From contig CAZZUX010000133.1 in NCBI GenBank assembly GCA_964657395.1, positions 1-9,151 on the forward strand: 9,151 nt of DNA. Reading direction: 5' to 3'. This document shows, one piece after another, positions 7,543 through 9,151 of this stretch (position 1 is the stretch's first letter; the number at the start of each line of letters is the position of its first letter). The DNA is from G963692885 sp964657395. Lineage in GTDB: Bacteria > Acidobacteriota > Terriglobia > Terriglobales > Acidobacteriaceae. The notes under the pieces were generated by a model. The model saw only the letters and a list, made by a program, of their open reading frames with translations, did no database searches and was not told the origin of the DNA. Position numbers and translations under genes: made by a program.

Positions 7543-7566
7543 TTTCCCGCGTTTCGTCGCGGGGAA
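7543..7566 (+). promoter_or_regulatory. rplM leader stem-loop 1
   Basis: TTTCCCGCG (7543-7551) pairs with CGCGGGGAA (7558-7566), with one G-U pair, around the 6-nt loop TTTCGT. It is the most GC-rich hairpin of the leader and lies about 145 nt after the predicted transcription start. No U-run follows, so it is probably structural or protein-binding rather than a terminator. Confidence 0.5.
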
Positions 7567-7592
7567 TGGATCGTGGTTTTACAAAGGTTCAA

Positions 7593-7607
7593 GGCTGGAT
7601 ATCAGCC
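7593..7607 (+). promoter_or_regulatory. rplM leader stem-loop 2
   Basis: GGCTG (7593-7597) and CAGCC (7603-7607) flank the loop GATAT. It is short on its own but sits in line between two stronger hairpins, 26 nt after the first and 11 nt before the third. Confidence 0.35.
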
Positions 7608-7618
7608 GGTAGTGAGCA

Positions 7619-7644
7619 AAAACGTTCTCATCACGGAACGTTTT
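7619..7644 (+). promoter_or_regulatory. rplM leader stem-loop 3 (attenuator or autoregulatory site)
   Basis: AAAACGTTC (7619-7627) and GAACGTTTT (7636-7644) are perfectly complementary over 9 bp around the 8-nt loop TCATCACG. It ends 24 nt before the rplM ATG, with the weak ribosome-binding site AGGA (7654-7657) just after it. The position suits control of rplM translation, for example by L13 feedback, or premature termination, since the 3' arm ends in TTTT. L13 is known to repress its own operon in Escherichia coli; a link to this hairpin is inference. Confidence 0.5.
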
Positions 7645-7668
7645 AGAAAGATCAGGAACCACCTTATT

Positions 7669-8127
7669 ATGTCCACCTTTATACCCAGCGCGAACGAGAT
7701 TACCCGCAAGTGGTTCGTGATCGATGCCACCGGCAAGACCCTCGGACGTCTCGCAACAGAAGCTGCCAGCGTGCTCGCGGGCAAGCGCAATCCGCAGTAT
7801 GTGCCCTATATCGACACGGGTGACCACATCATCGTCGTCAATGCCGAAAAGATTGTCCTGACCGGCTTGAAGGCGCAGCAGAAGCTGTATCGCCGCTACA
7901 CCGGTTTTCCGGGTGGTCTGCGCGAAGAGTCCTTTGTTCGGCTCCTGGAGCGGCGTCCGGAAAAGATTGTGGAAGAAGCCGTGAAGGGCATGCTGCCGAA
8001 GACCAAGATGGGCCGCCAGATGGCGACCAAGTTGAAGGTGTACCGCGGAGCAAAGCATCCGCACGAAGCGCAGCAGCCTGTGCCGCTGGACTTCGAAACG
8101 CGGAACGGCCAGAAGAAAGCTTCGTAG
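7669..8127 (+). CDS. rplM: 50S ribosomal protein L13
   Basis: A 152-residue protein, slightly longer than typical L13 (about 142-148). It is an early-assembly protein of the large ribosomal subunit, binding 23S rRNA. Landmarks follow the family throughout: KWFVIDATGKTLGRLATEAA near the N-terminus, YIDTGDHIIVVNAEKI, YRRYTGFPGGL, and the signature VKGMLPKTKMGRQ followed by KLKVYRGAKHPHEAQQP. The extra length is a short N-terminal lead (MSTFIPSANE) and a basic tail after PLDFE. The ATG at 7669 is chosen by homology length; AGGA lies 11 nt upstream. The frame stays open upstream to about 7573, but that stretch is the structured leader. First gene of the operon, 117 bp before rpsI. Confidence 0.98.
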   Translation: MSTFIPSANEITRKWFVIDATGKTLGRLATEAASVLAGKRNPQYVPYIDTGDHIIVVNAEKIVLTGLKAQQKLYRRYTGFPGGLREESFVRLLERRPEKIVEEAVKGMLPKTKMGRQMATKLKVYRGAKHPHEAQQPVPLDFETRNGQKKAS

Positions 8128-8133
8128 GCGGAC

Positions 8134-8186
8134 GGAGAGCGAGATCTCTCCATTACGCTTCGCTCCGGTCGAGATGACAAGCTTCT
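8134..8186. repeat. Dispersed-repeat-like palindromic element between rplM and rpsI
   Basis: GGAGAG (8134-8139) and CTCTCC (8146-8151) form a perfect 6-bp stem around CGAGAT. They are followed by an ACGCTTCGCTCCGGTC segment and then GAGATGACAAGC. This composition (clustered CGCTTCGCTCCGG, then GAGATGACA) resembles short intergenic repeats I recall as abundant in acidobacterial genomes. Only one copy lies in this window, so the repeat nature is not shown here. It starts 6 bp after the rplM stop and could act as an mRNA 3' stabiliser or processing site within the operon. Confidence 0.45.
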
Positions 8187-8244
8187 GAGTGGGCCGGAAT
8201 CCAAGATAAAGCTTTACACACGTGAAGGAAGAGACTTAAGACAC

Positions 8245-8640
8245 ATGGCAGAGACAGTCCAGTATTACGGAACGGGCCGCCGCAAGTCGGCGATTGCCCG
8301 CGTATTCCTTCGTCCCGGCAGCGGCAACTACACCATCAACCGCAAGCCCTACGAGACATATTTCGTCACCGAGCAGCAGCGTGTCTCGGCAAAGCGCACC
8401 CTGATCCTGACCGAGATGACTGGCACCTTCGACGTGTTCGCAACCGTCAAGGGCGGCGGCGTCAGTGCGCAGGCCGATGCCGTGAAGATGGGTGTCGCGC
8501 GTGCCCTGCTCGAGTTTAATGCCGAGCTGCGCAAGACCTTGAAGAGCGAAGGCCTGCTGACCCGCGACGCTCGTGTCAAGGAGCGCAAGAAGTACGGTCA
8601 GAAGGGTGCTCGTGCACGCTTCCAGTTCTCCAAGCGCTAG
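8245..8640 (+). CDS. rpsI: 30S ribosomal protein S9
   Basis: A 131-residue protein of normal S9 length. It is a small-subunit head protein whose C-terminal tail reaches the P-site tRNA. Evidence: YYGTGRRKSAIARVFLRPG at the N-terminus, the family signature GGGVSAQADAVKMGVARALL (71-90), and the invariant basic end KKYGQKGARARFQFSKR. The ATG at 8245 is fixed by homology; the purine-rich AAGGAAGAGA lies about 11 nt upstream, somewhat far. Second gene of the operon, 117 bp after rplM and 161 bp before rpsB. Confidence 0.98.
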   Translation: MAETVQYYGTGRRKSAIARVFLRPGSGNYTINRKPYETYFVTEQQRVSAKRTLILTEMTGTFDVFATVKGGGVSAQADAVKMGVARALLEFNAELRKTLKSEGLLTRDARVKERKKYGQKGARARFQFSKR

Positions 8641-8678
8641 TCTGGGCGGTAGTTCGGAGAACCATAAGTTCTGCTTCC

Positions 8679-8699
8679 GGCTGGTGCTTCTCGCCAGCC
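8679..8699 (+). promoter_or_regulatory. rpsI-rpsB spacer stem-loop 1
   Basis: GGCTGGTG (8679-8686) pairs with CGCCAGCC (8692-8699), including one G-U pair, around the 5-nt loop CTTCT. It begins 38 nt after the rpsI stop. No U-run follows, so read-through into rpsB is expected. It may be an mRNA-processing or protein-binding site. Confidence 0.45.
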
Positions 8700-8730
8700 C
8701 CGAGTGATCGGATGTCTGGTAGTTAAATCT

Positions 8731-8744
8731 CCCTGGCAACAGGG
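8731..8744 (+). promoter_or_regulatory. rpsB leader hairpin with GCAA tetraloop
   Basis: CCCTG (8731-8735) and CAGGG (8740-8744) close a GCAA loop, which is a GNRA tetraloop, the type that often docks tertiary contacts or proteins. It lies 57 nt before the rpsB start. S2 is known to regulate its own mRNA leader in other bacteria; this hairpin is a candidate element for that here, by inference only. Confidence 0.4.
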
Positions 8745-8801
8745 CCTGAATCCTGCCGCTGACTGAAGTTACGACGGGATGCAATCTAAATAGGAGGTCG
8801 T

Positions 8802-9151
8802 TTGGCCACAATCACAATGAAGGAGCTGCTCGAAGCTGGTGTTCACTTCGGGCATCAGACGAAGCGCTGGAACCCGAAGATGAAGGAATACATCTTTGGC
8901 GAGCGTAACGGTATTTACATCATTGACCTGCAGAAGACGCTCAAGATGTTCAAGGAAGCCAGCAAGTATGTGACTGACCTGACATCGACGGGCAAGGTGA
9001 TTCTGTTTGTCGGCACCAAGAGACAGGCCCAGGACGCGATCGCAGAAGAAGCGACCAAGTGCGGCATGTTCTATATCAACCAGCGCTGGCTGGGTGGTTT
9101 GCTGACCAACTGGGTGACCGTGCAGAAGTCTGTGAAGCGCCTTCAGGAACT
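8802..9151 (+). CDS. rpsB: 30S ribosomal protein S2 (N-terminal part, runs off window)
   Basis: 116 codons are visible, about half of a typical S2. S2 binds the small-subunit head/body junction late in assembly and pairs with S1. Family sequence is unmistakable: MKELLEAGVHFGHQTKRWNP, then GERNGIYIIDLQKT, VLFVGTKRQAQ-type segment (ILFVGTKRQAQDAI), and INQRWLGGLLTNW. The start is taken as TTG at 8802: a perfect AGGAGG (8792-8797) lies 4 nt upstream, and the resulting ATITMKELLEAG matches the usual S2 N-terminus. The in-frame ATG at 8817 is 19 nt from that site and would remove those residues. Third gene of the operon; tsf often follows, outside the window. Confidence 0.97.
   Translation, partial: MATITMKELLEAGVHFGHQTKRWNPKMKEYIFGERNGIYIIDLQKTLKMFKEASKYVTDLTSTGKVILFVGTKRQAQDAIAEEATKCGMFYINQRWLGGLLTNWVTVQKSVKRLQE

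Noticed and set aside
7472..7612. A 46-codon open frame (ATG at 7472) in the rplM leader, possible leader peptide
   Set aside because: No good ribosome-binding site, no regulatory codon run, and it covers two of the hairpins; RNA structure explains the stretch better.
8236..8811. A 191-codon open frame on the minus strand
   Set aside because: It lies antisense over rpsI, whose identity is certain, and shows no recognisable domain.
1..9151. Mobile elements, CRISPR arrays, toxin-antitoxin or defence genes
   Set aside because: No transposase, integrase, direct-repeat array, tRNA attachment site or defence-type domain was found on either strand.

Overview
The window looks like a chromosomal segment of an acidobacterium, most likely class Terriglobia (Acidobacteriaceae). 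This is inferred from the moderately high G+C, the ribosomal order rplM-rpsI-rpsB, a VWFA-related secreted protein of the type abundant in that group, a signal-peptide protein with a TonB C-terminal domain, and an intergenic repeat resembling ones I recall from acidobacterial genomes. No phage, integrase, IS element, CRISPR array, tRNA or rRNA is visible.

Left part (1-6231), all on the minus strand and read right to left. A membrane-anchored thioredoxin-like protein with a CxC motif (5542-6231) overlaps by one base (TGATG) with a multi-pass methyl-accepting chemotaxis-type receptor (4196-5542). After 115 bp comes an intact cytochrome P450 (2674-4080). After a further 218 bp comes a secreted or anchored protein with a TonB C-terminal domain (1211-2455). 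Beyond a strong inverted repeat (1128-1165) lies a decayed VWFA-like gene (1-1028). Its recognisable protein segments are scattered over three reading frames, with at least four frame changes, and it continues past the window edge.

Middle (6232-7275). A divergent region with a perfect 8-bp inverted repeat separates the thioredoxin-like gene from a plus-strand gene for a five-helix membrane protein of unknown function (6424-7275).

Right part (7276-9151, plus strand). A good sigma70-type promoter (TTGACT-18-TATTCT, 7362-7391) precedes a leader of about 270 nt with three tandem stem-loops, then rplM (L13), rpsI (S9) and the start of rpsB (S2), which uses a TTG start. Both spacers within this ribosomal operon contain structure: a dispersed-repeat-like element between rplM and rpsI, and two hairpins, one capped by a GCAA tetraloop, upstream of rpsB.

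The best candidates for new biology are the translationally coupled redox-protein/receptor pair, whose receptor has an unusual signalling tip lacking the conserved arginines, and the structured leaders of rplM and rpsB. The P450 and TonB-domain genes lie on the same strand, but the spacing does not prove they belong to the same transcript.
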